The position numbers and the translations under genes are program-made. The notes below the pieces were generated by a model that was not told the DNA's origin, made no database searches, and worked only from the letters and a program-made list of their open reading frames with translations. From contig CAYUVH010000001.1 of assembly GCA_964448135.1 (NCBI GenBank), positions 1-25,621 on the forward strand: 25,621 bases of DNA. Reading direction: 5' to 3'. How positions within the stretch are numbered: the stretch's first letter is position 1; each line of letters starts with the position of its first letter. Shown here piece after piece: positions 7,016-14,331 of the stretch. Source of the stretch: CAYUVH01 sp964448135. GTDB taxonomy: Bacteria; Verrucomicrobiota; Verrucomicrobiia; Limisphaerales; UBA8199.

Positions 7016-7029
7016 TTGATTTGAATCAA
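7016..7029. promoter_or_regulatory. Perfect FNR-type operator (TTGAT-TTGA-ATCAA)
   Basis: The 14 bases are an exact match to the FNR/ANR/DNR consensus TTGAT-N4-ATCAA. The site lies between the divergent NirK-like cytochrome gene (ATG 6981, minus) and the HD-domain gene (ATG 7085, plus). Its centre (7022.5) is about 41.5 bp from the minus-strand ATG and about 61.5 bp from the start site implied by the TATACT box on the plus strand. These are the class II and class I activation distances known for Crp/Fnr proteins. The E-x-x-S-R regulator encoded about 1.1 kb away is the obvious candidate ligand. Confidence 0.75.
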
Positions 7030-7071
7030 AAATTCGGGCGTTTTTGAGATGCAGGAAACGCGGTTTTGGCC

Positions 7072-7077
7072 TATACT
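7072..7077 (+). promoter_or_regulatory. Candidate -10 box (TATACT) of the HD-domain gene
   Basis: TATACT matches the sigma-70 -10 consensus at five of six positions. Transcription would begin around 7083-7085, at or next to the ATG at 7085. No good -35 lies at standard spacing, as expected for an activator-dependent promoter. Confidence 0.5.
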
Positions 7078-7084
7078 GGGTTAA

Positions 7085-7924
7085 ATGGAATCTACGGTCG
7101 TGACAAAGGACCCGCGCGCGGTTGCGTCCCAAGTGGAAGCCATTTACAGCGAATTATTTCCCCAGGGTGAACCCGGGTTTGTGCCCGCCGCGTTTGGCTG
7201 GACGGAGGCTTGTTTCACGGGAAGATATCGCGACTACCTGCCGATCGATGCCCGGTATCACGATTTTGAACATACACTCCAGGGCTTGCTTTGCCTGGCC
7301 CGGCTGTTACGCGGGCGGCACCTGGCCGGCGCTGAACCGCGGATGGATGAGCGCAGGTTTCAACTGGCTTTGATGGCCATCCTCCTGCACGACACCGGCT
7401 ACCTCAAACATCGCACTGACGAGGCCGGCACCGGCGCGAAATACACGATCACCCACGTCGCGCGCAGCGCGGAATTTGCGGCGGGGTTGCTGGCGGAGAA
7501 GCAGTTTGCCCCGACGGAAATCCGTGCCGTGCAAAACATGATCCGCTGCACGGCCCTCAACGCGGCGCTCAAGGACATCCCGTTTCAAAGCGACGTGGAA
7601 CGAGTGCTCGGCTGCGCAGTGGCCACGGCCGATCTTTTGGGACAAATGGCTGCGGAGGACTATGTGGACAAGCTTCCGGAGTTGTTCGAGGAATTCTCCG
7701 AGGCCGCCGAATTCACCGGCAACGAAAACCATTTTATCGCCTCGTTCTCCAGCGGCAGCGATCTCACGGCGCGAACACCTGAGTTCTGGGAAAAGTTCGT
7801 CCTACCGAAATTGAACGGCGATCTGGCGGGAGTGTATCGCTTCCTGAGCGACCCTTATCCCGACGGGCCCAACTTGTATCTCGACCGCATTGCCGGGAAC
7901 ATGCGCCGCATTGCCAATGGCTAG
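7085..7924 (+). CDS. HD-domain metal-dependent phosphohydrolase
   Basis: A 279-residue soluble protein of the HD superfamily. The metal-binding pattern is visible in order: RYHDFEHTLQ (His59/His63), LLHDTGYLKH (His102-Asp103), a further His124 in ITHVARS, and Asp183 in ATADLLGQMA. The spacing resembles the PDEase-like branch of the superfamily, which hydrolyses cyclic nucleotides or other phosphate esters, but the substrate cannot be read from the sequence. The ATG is preceded by no convincing Shine-Dalgarno and sits at the predicted transcription start, so the message may be leaderless. The 3' end overlaps the convergent isomerase gene by four bases. The shared promoter region places it with the NirK-like cytochrome under the same putative FNR-type site. 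Confidence 0.82.
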   Translation: MESTVVTKDPRAVASQVEAIYSELFPQGEPGFVPAAFGWTEACFTGRYRDYLPIDARYHDFEHTLQGLLCLARLLRGRHLAGAEPRMDERRFQLALMAILLHDTGYLKHRTDEAGTGAKYTITHVARSAEFAAGLLAEKQFAPTEIRAVQNMIRCTALNAALKDIPFQSDVERVLGCAVATADLLGQMAAEDYVDKLPELFEEFSEAAEFTGNENHFIASFSSGSDLTARTPEFWEKFVLPKLNGDLAGVYRFLSDPYPDGPNLYLDRIAGNMRRIANG

Positions 7925-8775
7925 GCGGCCATGATCTGATCCATTTTTTCGGAGACCTGTTTCAGCCGCACCACCGGGTCCACGCCTTTGGGTTGCCAGG
8001 CGGGTTCGGCGGTGAACCAACCGTTGTAACCGACCTCGCCCAACGCCCGCATCACGGACGGCCAATCGGCATCGCCGGCGAGATACTCAACCGCCAGCCC
8101 CGCGTGCGGGCCGCCTTCGGCCATCTTTTTGCGGCTGAACTCCTTGGCGTGCACTTTCCGGATGCGCGGGCCGAGAATGCGTATCCACTGATCCGGCCAG
8201 CCGAGCCACATCACGTTGCCGACATCGAAATGCCAGCCCATCATTGGAGATTGCATCTCGTCCACGAAGCGCGCGGCTTCCAGCGGGCTCAGGAAAAAGT
8301 GGCTCAATACATTTTCAATGGCGATGGCAACACCCAGTTCCTCGGCCAGCGGCGTCACTTTGCGCAGTTCTGTTTGCACGCGCTGATAGGCCTGATCGTA
8401 GCGAATATTCTGCGTCACGTCGCCCGGCACCACGAGGATGGACGTGGCTCCGTAGCGCTTCGCCTCGCGCAACGCCTGCTTGACGCCCTCCACCGACTCC
8501 GCCCGCTTGGCCGGGTCCGGGCTGACGAGTCCCCGTGAACGCGGGCCGCAGGCGACGGTCGCAATGACCAGCCCCGATTCATCGCGCGCACGGACAATTT
8601 CGTCCTGGTTCAAATCCAAGTGCAGTTCGACCCCTTCGAAACCGGCCGCTTTCGCCTGTTTGAATTTGTCCGCGATCGAAGTTCCCGGCACCGCCGGAAA
8701 CCAGATTCCCTTCTTGAGCGCCGGCTTTTTTGCCGTGCCTGCCGCGGTTGCGCTGGCCGGTTCGCCGAAGCTCAT
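7921..8775 (-). CDS. Sugar phosphate isomerase/epimerase family TIM-barrel protein, without signal peptide
   Basis: A 284-residue xylose-isomerase-like (AP endonuclease 2 family) TIM barrel. The metal and active-site residues are visible in AIAIENV (Glu), MGWHFDVGN (His and Asp), KVHAKEFS and the late Glu of FTAEPAW. It is a close paralogue of the gene just upstream, sharing long blocks such as LSPLEAARFVDE and LREAKRYGA. Unlike that copy it has no Tat signal: the N-terminus is a short Ala/Lys-rich stretch, so it is predicted cytoplasmic unless the start is wrong. It starts three bases after the stop of the upstream copy and is the last gene of the operon. The substrate is unknown; keto-sugars or inositols are typical for the family. 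Confidence 0.88.
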   Translation of the reverse strand: MSFGEPASATAAGTAKKPALKKGIWFPAVPGTSIADKFKQAKAAGFEGVELHLDLNQDEIVRARDESGLVIATVACGPRSRGLVSPDPAKRAESVEGVKQALREAKRYGATSILVVPGDVTQNIRYDQAYQRVQTELRKVTPLAEELGVAIAIENVLSHFFLSPLEAARFVDEMQSPMMGWHFDVGNVMWLGWPDQWIRILGPRIRKVHAKEFSRKKMAEGGPHAGLAVEYLAGDADWPSVMRALGEVGYNGWFTAEPAWQPKGVDPVVRLKQVSEKMDQIMAA

Positions 8776-8778
8776 AAA

Positions 8779-9690
8779 TTAAAGGGCGTAGATTTTCCCG
8801 AGCCGGTCGGACAGATCCTTCAGCCCCTCCGGGGTGTCGCCGCCCTTTTGCTCGGTCATGCCCCATCCCTTATAGCCGACGGAATCCAGCGCCTTCATGA
8901 TCGCCGGCCAGTCGTTGTCACCTTCCATCAGGGCAACATCGAAACCCTTGTACATGCCTTCCTTATCGCGCTTCTTGCGGCTGTATTCCTTGAAGTGGAG
9001 TTTCTGGGTGCGGGGTCCCAGGATTTCGATCCATTGTTCCGGCCAGCCGTAAGTCACCACGTTGCCGATGTCGAAATGCCAGCCGACCATGGGCGATTTG
9101 AACTCGTCCACAAAACGCGCCGCTTCCATCGGACTCAGCAGAAAATAGTTCCAGACGTTTTCGATCGCGATTTTCACGCCGAGTTCCTCGGCCAGCGGAA
9201 TCGCCTTGCGAATCTGCTCCTGCGATCGCGTGTAAGCGTCCGCGTAGGAAACCCGCGCGTTGACCACGCCCGGAACCAGCAGCACCGAGGACGCGCCGTA
9301 GCGCTTGGCGTCGCGCAAAGTCTGTTTCAACGCCTCCAGCCCTTCCTCGCGCACTTTGGGATCGGCGTCGGACAACGGCTTGCCCCAGTGCAGGGAGCCG
9401 CACACGCTCGGGATGACCAGTCCCGTTTCGTCCTGCCCCTTCAGGACTTCGTCCTGGCTCATGTGGCTGTTCATCTCCACCCCCTCGAAGCCGGCTTCCT
9501 TCACCAGCTTCATCTTTTCCCCGACCGAACCCTTCACGCCCACGGTGCCCCACATGATGGCTTTGCGGATGTCGCGTTTGTGCGCGGGAGCGGCCGCGGC
9601 GGCGGGCGCTTCCGCACCGCGGGTGTTCTGAACGAGTGCCCCGACCGCCAACGTGGCAGCGGTGCCTTTGATAAAGTCACGACGATTCAT
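8779..9690 (-). CDS. Tat-exported sugar phosphate isomerase/epimerase family protein
   Basis: A 303-residue TIM-barrel protein starting at ATG 9690, with a twin-arginine signal (MNRRDFIKG followed by an Ala-rich hydrophobic run and a GAEA cleavage region). An earlier in-frame start at 9729 would only add 13 residues in front of the Tat motif. Active-site features are IAIENV, MGWHFDIGN, KLHFKEYS and the final MTEQ. It is the exported member of a tandem pair with the next gene. It lies 95 bp downstream of a Tat-exported Gfo/Idh/MocA oxidoreductase. This grouping is common in Verrucomicrobia and Planctomycetes and points to periplasmic conversion of unusual sugars. The exact substrate cannot be told. 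Confidence 0.9.
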   Translation of the reverse strand: MNRRDFIKGTAATLAVGALVQNTRGAEAPAAAAAPAHKRDIRKAIMWGTVGVKGSVGEKMKLVKEAGFEGVEMNSHMSQDEVLKGQDETGLVIPSVCGSLHWGKPLSDADPKVREEGLEALKQTLRDAKRYGASSVLLVPGVVNARVSYADAYTRSQEQIRKAIPLAEELGVKIAIENVWNYFLLSPMEAARFVDEFKSPMVGWHFDIGNVVTYGWPEQWIEILGPRTQKLHFKEYSRKKRDKEGMYKGFDVALMEGDNDWPAIMKALDSVGYKGWGMTEQKGGDTPEGLKDLSDRLGKIYAL

Positions 9691-9785
9691 AAAGCGAGAG
9701 GTTTCGAATGTGAGCGGCAGTCGGCTCATTCGACGACGACACCACAGGGCGCCCGCCGGTCAAAGCCTGGAATGTTAACTAATGA

Positions 9786-11087
9786 TCAGGTTATGCGCGT
9801 CAACCCGGGCACAGCCATCGGCGCAATCGCGAGGCTCATCTTCCAGTCGAGTTGCTCGGGCACAAGTTTTTCCTGGGAGGCCATCAATTGTTCCCACGTG
9901 ATATCCTGTCCGGTATAGGCGGCGGTGCGGCCCATGATACCCATCAGCGTGCTGTGGCACATCCATTCGCCGTCGTTCATCGGTTTTCCGGCGCGGATGC
10001 TGGCAAAGAGTTCGTTGTGCTCCTGTTGATACATGTCCGTCTTCGGGCCGCTGTAACGCCAGGTTTCCTTCCCTTTGAGGGTGGGTGTGCCCCAGTTGCC
10101 AATCTTGCCGACCCCGGTTGCCCCCATCAAATAATCCGAGTTGTCCGTGTAGGTATTGCCAATCTGCCGTTGACCCACGAATGCGCGCACGTCATTGGGG
10201 AATTCGTAAACCACGAACATGTGGTCATAAATGTTGCCCTGGTTGTTCGGCGTCTGCCGGCCGCCGACGGCCACCGCGCGAATCGGATTCTGGTCCTGCA
10301 TCGCCCAAGCCACCTTGTCCACGCTATGGCAGGCCTGCTCGACATAACCGTCGCCCGAGAGCCACACGAAATTGTACCAGTTCCGCAGTTGCCACTCGAG
10401 ATCGCCCATCTTCTCCGGCCGTTCAGCCGCCGGCGGCATGGGTTTCACGTGCCCGGCGTAATACGTCGCGTAAATTGCGCGAATATCACCAATCGCGCCG
10501 TCATGCACGCGTTTGTAAAACTCCCGCCGCGCGCCTTCATAGCGCCAGCAGAAACCGGCCACCAGCGAGAGGTTCTTTTCCTTCGCCAGTTTCGCGCTCG
10601 CCAGTACGGACTTCACGCCGGGGACGTCGGTGGCCATCGGCTTTTCGCAGAAGACATGCTTACCCGCTTCGACCGCAGCTTTCAGGTGGGTCGGCCGGAA
10701 TCCCGGCGGCGTCGCGAGCAGCACCACGTCCACGCCGCTGTTGATGACTTTTTGATACGCGTCCAGACCCGCGAACGAAGTGTCCGGCGAAACCTGGACC
10801 TTGTCGCCGTGCGCCTTTTGCAGCTCGGCGAGACTCTTTTGGATCTGCTCCGGAAAGGCGTCGCCCATGGCGACCAGCTTCACATTCGGGTCGGCATTCA
10901 GGGCCTGGTTGGCCGCGCCGGTGCCACGGCCGCCGCAGCCGACGAGCCCGATTTTCAGCGGACCCGTATTTTCGGCGCCGCGCAGGCTCGACGACAAGAT
11001 GGCCGGAGCGGCCATCGCTCCGCCGATCAGGGCGGTAGTTTTGAGAAATTCACGGCGGGTGGAGGAGTTATGGGAGAAGTCTTTCAT
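9786..11087 (-). CDS. Tat-exported Gfo/Idh/MocA-family oxidoreductase
   Basis: A 433-residue NAD(P)-dependent oxidoreductase of the glucose-fructose oxidoreductase/inositol dehydrogenase family. The start at ATG 11087 puts a Tat motif (STRREFLKTT) and hydrophobic region at residues 9-36; a TTG seven codons upstream is the less likely alternative. The Rossmann motif GLVGCGGRG is at 47-55, the EKP motif (CEKPMATD) at 147-154, and the catalytic-type His is in QACHSVDK. Family members oxidise sugars, sugar acids or cyclitols, using a tightly bound cofactor when exported. It is first in a minus-strand operon with two isomerase genes. That suggests an oxidation-isomerisation route for a carbohydrate outside the cytoplasm. 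Confidence 0.92.
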   Translation of the reverse strand: MKDFSHNSSTRREFLKTTALIGGAMAAPAILSSSLRGAENTGPLKIGLVGCGGRGTGAANQALNADPNVKLVAMGDAFPEQIQKSLAELQKAHGDKVQVSPDTSFAGLDAYQKVINSGVDVVLLATPPGFRPTHLKAAVEAGKHVFCEKPMATDVPGVKSVLASAKLAKEKNLSLVAGFCWRYEGARREFYKRVHDGAIGDIRAIYATYYAGHVKPMPPAAERPEKMGDLEWQLRNWYNFVWLSGDGYVEQACHSVDKVAWAMQDQNPIRAVAVGGRQTPNNQGNIYDHMFVVYEFPNDVRAFVGQRQIGNTYTDNSDYLMGATGVGKIGNWGTPTLKGKETWRYSGPKTDMYQQEHNELFASIRAGKPMNDGEWMCHSTLMGIMGRTAAYTGQDITWEQLMASQEKLVPEQLDWKMSLAIAPMAVPGLTRIT

Positions 11088-11129
11088 ATGTGTGCCGGTC
11101 GCCAGCAATAGATTACGGCATCCCGGGCG

Positions 11130-11213
11130 TCAAGGAACCATCCTTGCTCGGCGCCTCCGTACGACTCGGTTGTCATGTTCATAAAATTGGACGACGTGAA
11201 GAGGCCGTTTCAT
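11130..11213 (-). pseudogene. Probable stump of a MEDS-domain sensor gene
   Basis: On the minus strand an ATG at 11213 is preceded by GGAG ten bases upstream, and the frame reads MKRPLHVVQFYEHDN before degenerating to an Arg-rich tail and a stop at 11130. HVVQFYExD is the signature opening of MEDS domains, found at the N-terminus of many bacterial sensor and response proteins. Only about 15 codons match, so the rest appears deleted. A chance match or a short leader peptide for the oxidoreductase operon 43 bp downstream are the alternatives. Confidence 0.4.
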
Positions 11214-11583
11214 TAAAAATTCGCTCCGACCGAGGGCTCGAACGTGGGCGTATGGTCGCCTTCTGTGCCTTACAAACTGCCCAATTTCCACACAGTCGAG
11301 CGCCTGCCCTGCGGGGAAGGCCGTTTTTGCCAATTCATAAGTCACTATGAGGCAGTCGCTTGTAATAATTCAAAAATCCTCAAAAAGGGCGCAAAACTTG
11401 CGGCTCGCACGCGGCTACAACTGATTTGGCAAAACATGACCTTTATTCGAACCGGGCAGAAATTGGCGTTCCGGAATCAGAGTTTGAGAAACGCTGCATG
11501 CTCCGATGCGCCGCGGTCCGAATTCGCTTTTCGGGCCGTCATTACGGGGCTATTCTGTCAGCGAAGCCGAGTGCTAAATTGAG
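11214..11583. other. Intergenic stretch upstream of the hybrid histidine kinase
   Basis: No gene is supported in either direction. The plus-strand frames lack domain content. The composition is slightly more AT-rich than the neighbouring genes around 11340-11460. The kinase promoter should lie in this stretch, but I found no box pair I would defend. Confidence 0.6.
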
Positions 11584-13917
11584 ATGACGAGCTTCTCCAG
11601 TCTGCGGATACGATTGGTCGGGACGGTTTTCCTGGCAATCGCTCCCGCGTGGGTTCTGATGTATGTCACGGACCTGCCGTGGACGGGCTTTGTGCTTGGG
11701 CTGCTGGCCTTGGGGGCGGCGTGGTTTGGCGGCGAGCTTTTCATTATCCGCAAGCTGCGTGTGCTGGTTCACTCGGCGCAGAAATTGAGCGCCGGCGATC
11801 TTTCCAGCCGAACCGGTCTTTCCGCCGAGCCGGGGGAAATCGGCCAGCTGGCCCGCACATTCGACAACATGGCGGCGTCGCTCGAACAACGGGTCCAGGA
11901 GCGCGAGAAAGCCGAGCGCACGCTGCTGAATCGTTCCTTTCAGCAAACCGTCGTCGGCGCTTTGGGCCAGTTCGCGCTGGTCAGTCATGATCTCTCCGCG
12001 CTACTCGACCAGTCGGTGATGCTGGTGGCTCAGACCCTTGAAGTGGAATACTGCCACGTTTTGGAACTTCTTCCCGACCGTGAAAAGATGGTTCTGCGAT
12101 CGGGCTTTGGCTGGAGGACCGGTTCGGTCGGGCTGGCCACCGTGCCGGCCGATCCGCGGACCCAGCCGGGTTTCACCCTCACGGCGGGTGAAGCGGTCGT
12201 GGTTCAGGATCTCCCGACGGAAACGCGTTTTCCCGCGCCCACTCTTTTGCTCGACCATGGAGTGGTGAGCGGGATGACCGTGGCCATCGCGGGGCACGGT
12301 GGCGTGTTTGGGGTGCTGGGCGCCCACACGACGCATCGCCGTAAATTCACCGAGGACGAAGTTCATTTTCTGCTGTCCGTCGCAACGGTGCTGGCGATGG
12401 CCGTCGAGCGCAGCCGGACGGAAGGCCAGCTGCAAAAGATGGCGGCCTTTGCGCAGCTCAGTCCCAATCCCGCCATGGAATTGAGCGCCGAAGCGGCCAT
12501 CACATATTTCAACGAAGCCGCGCTGAAACTGGCCGCCTCCATCGGCGCTGACCATCCCCGCGGCATCCTGCCTCCGGACATCGCCAGCATCGTCCGCGAT
12601 TGCCTCACGGCGCGCCAGAGCCTCCTGCACTACGAGGTGAAGATCGAGGGCCGGACCTTGTCCTGGTCGTTTCATCCGGTGTTTGGCAGCCAGGTGGTGC
12701 ATTGCTACGTCGAAGACATCACCAGCCGATTGAATCTGGAGGCGCAGTTGCGCCAGTCGCAGAAAATGGAATCCATCGGCCAGCTTGCCGCCGGTGTCGC
12801 GCATGATTTCAACAACATGCTGACCGTCATCCAGGGGCATTCGGGCCTGCTGATCGCCAAAGCCGGCCAGCAGCCCGACATCTCCGATTCGGCGCAGGCG
12901 ATTTATTTCGCCTCCGAGCGCGCCGCCGGTTTGACCCGTCAGTTGCTGATGTTCAGCCGCAAAAATGTCATGCAGCCCAAGCTCCTGGATGTGCGGGAGG
13001 TGGTGGCTCAGACGAACAAAATGCTCACTCGTTTGCTGGGTGAAACGATCACCCTGCATTTCAATCCGCCGGCCGAGATCCCCTTGATTGAGGCCGACAT
13101 CGGCATGGTGGAGCAGGTGATCATGAACCTCGCCGTCAACGCGCGCGATGCCATGCCGAAAGGCGGTTCGCTGACGATCCACACCGAGGCGGTCGAAATC
13201 AACGACTCCTATACCCATCCGGAATCACGACCGGGCGCTTTTGTTTCGTTGCGCGTGAGCGACACCGGCTGCGGCATGGACTCCTCGACCATGAACCGCA
13301 TTTTCGAACCCTTCTTCACCACGAAGGAAGTGGGGAAGGGGACGGGCCTGGGGCTTGCCACTGTTTACGGCATTGTGAAACAGCACGATGGCTGGATCGA
13401 GGTGGCGAGCGAGCCGGGTCGCGGCACGACCTTTCAAGTTTACTTTCCCGCCGGCTCGGGCCCGATGGAAGCCCGGACTGACAGTGCCGCCCCGGCGGCG
13501 CCCATTCGCGGCGGACAGGAAACCATTCTCGTGGTGGAGGACGAACCCATCCTGCGCGATCTCGCGCACCTCATTCTCGAGGAATGTGGTTATCACGTCC
13601 TCGAGGCGCGTTCCGGGCGCGAAGCCCTGCAGGTCTGGAACAATTACACCGGCACCATTGACCTGCTGCTCACCGACATGGTCATGCCCGAAGGCGTTTC
13701 CGGCATGGAACTGGCCCAGCAACTTCGCGGTTCCCGGCCGGACTTGAAAATCATTTTCGCCAGCGGCTACAGCATGGACGACCTCGACACCGATTTCGTC
13801 CGTCGCGGCCACGCCATTTTCCTCCAAAAGCCCTACACCCACCTTACCCTCGCGCAAGCCGTGCGGGATTGCCTGGACGCCAAGCCCGCAGCGGCGACCC
13901 AGGTGCCCGCGGTCTAA
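11584..13917 (+). CDS. Hybrid sensor histidine kinase with C-terminal receiver
   Basis: A 777-residue membrane-bound kinase. Two TM segments (about 11-29 and 32-54) are separated by almost no periplasmic loop, then come a HAMP domain (about 55-105), a GAF-like domain (about 120-285) and a PAS-like domain (about 290-380). The H-box is AAGVAHDFNNML with phospho-accepting His407. The ATPase N, G1, F and G2 boxes follow as NLAVNARDAM, DTGCGM, FEPFFTT and GKGTGLGL. The C-terminal receiver has VVEDEP, phosphorylatable Asp698 in LLLTDMVMP, and the conserved Lys in LQKPY. There is no DNA-binding output domain, so it must pass phosphate on or act by protein contact; no partner is adjacent. The signal is probably cytoplasmic, read by GAF or PAS. 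The next gene, 414 bp on, is a multiheme cytochrome. Confidence 0.95.
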   Translation: MTSFSSLRIRLVGTVFLAIAPAWVLMYVTDLPWTGFVLGLLALGAAWFGGELFIIRKLRVLVHSAQKLSAGDLSSRTGLSAEPGEIGQLARTFDNMAASLEQRVQEREKAERTLLNRSFQQTVVGALGQFALVSHDLSALLDQSVMLVAQTLEVEYCHVLELLPDREKMVLRSGFGWRTGSVGLATVPADPRTQPGFTLTAGEAVVVQDLPTETRFPAPTLLLDHGVVSGMTVAIAGHGGVFGVLGAHTTHRRKFTEDEVHFLLSVATVLAMAVERSRTEGQLQKMAAFAQLSPNPAMELSAEAAITYFNEAALKLAASIGADHPRGILPPDIASIVRDCLTARQSLLHYEVKIEGRTLSWSFHPVFGSQVVHCYVEDITSRLNLEAQLRQSQKMESIGQLAAGVAHDFNNMLTVIQGHSGLLIAKAGQQPDISDSAQAIYFASERAAGLTRQLLMFSRKNVMQPKLLDVREVVAQTNKMLTRLLGETITLHFNPPAEIPLIEADIGMVEQVIMNLAVNARDAMPKGGSLTIHTEAVEINDSYTHPESRPGAFVSLRVSDTGCGMDSSTMNRIFEPFFTTKEVGKGTGLGLATVYGIVKQHDGWIEVASEPGRGTTFQVYFPAGSGPMEARTDSAAPAAPIRGGQETILVVEDEPILRDLAHLILEECGYHVLEARSGREALQVWNNYTGTIDLLLTDMVMPEGVSGMELAQQLRGSRPDLKIIFASGYSMDDLDTDFVRRGHAIFLQKPYTHLTLAQAVRDCLDAKPAAATQVPAV

Positions 13918-14331
13918 TCTCGGGCGCCGGATCCCGAAAGCACTTTGCGTTCCGGCAGGCTTTGCTTCCCTCTTTCGGATTGGAATAAATAACGCTGATG
14001 TCCAGTCGGCCTTATTATAACAATTTTTGATTTCTTTTTGGCAAATTCCGTGAAGGCGGCTGACCCGGGCTGTGACCACTTTACCGTCGTATTTTCACCA
14101 TGCCGGATCTTTACAGGTCTTGTCATGGGAGACTCTGACCCGTGGGTTGCGGCGGGAGCAACGATTGGAGTCTGGTTCCAACCGAACTGGAACAATTGGG
14201 TGCGACCGGCCGGCTCGCATGCGCATTTGATGTATTTATGAATTTGTCGGCAACCCTGTGTGTGGCAGGCGTGGGCAGCTTCCTCGTTATTTCTTCACAT
14301 TCCGGAGCATCCAGGAAAATTCCAACTCCTC
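13918..14331. other. Intergenic region between the kinase and the cytochrome operon
   Basis: No gene is supported. Just after the kinase stop, CCGAAAG (13934-13940) and CTTTCGG (13972-13978) could pair over a 31-base loop, a poor terminator. An AT-rich patch at 14010-14040 contains TTATAA and may hold promoter elements, though no matching -35 is clear. A GTTCCA/TGGAAC dyad is listed separately. I see no riboswitch consensus. Confidence 0.55.
14175..14193. promoter_or_regulatory. Inverted repeat upstream of the multiheme cytochrome (GTTCCA-N7-TGGAAC)
   Basis: GTTCCA at 14175-14180 and TGGAAC at 14188-14193 are exact inverted copies with a seven-base spacer. They lie about 140 bp before the cytochrome ATG. 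The dyad could be an operator for the cytochrome/NHL operon or a hairpin in its leader. Its function is inferred from position only. Confidence 0.3.

Noticed and set aside
8620..11111. Long plus-strand frames at 8620-9918 and 9852-11111
   Set aside because: They are antisense to the isomerase and oxidoreductase genes, whose Tat signals and catalytic motifs are clear; the plus-strand translations show no motifs.
11214..11583. tRNA-like segment around GGCTCGAACG (about 11233-11243)
   Set aside because: It resembles a T-arm only superficially; no acceptor stem, D-arm or anticodon arm can be built around it.
12001..13218. 405-residue minus-strand frame inside the histidine kinase
   Set aside because: His/Gly/Arg-rich translation without a domain, covering the kinase H-box and ATPase region, so it is a shadow.
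13918..14331. Riboswitch, such as a c-di-GMP type, in the cytochrome leader
   Set aside because: I could not find the conserved core bases of any riboswitch class that I know, only short stems.
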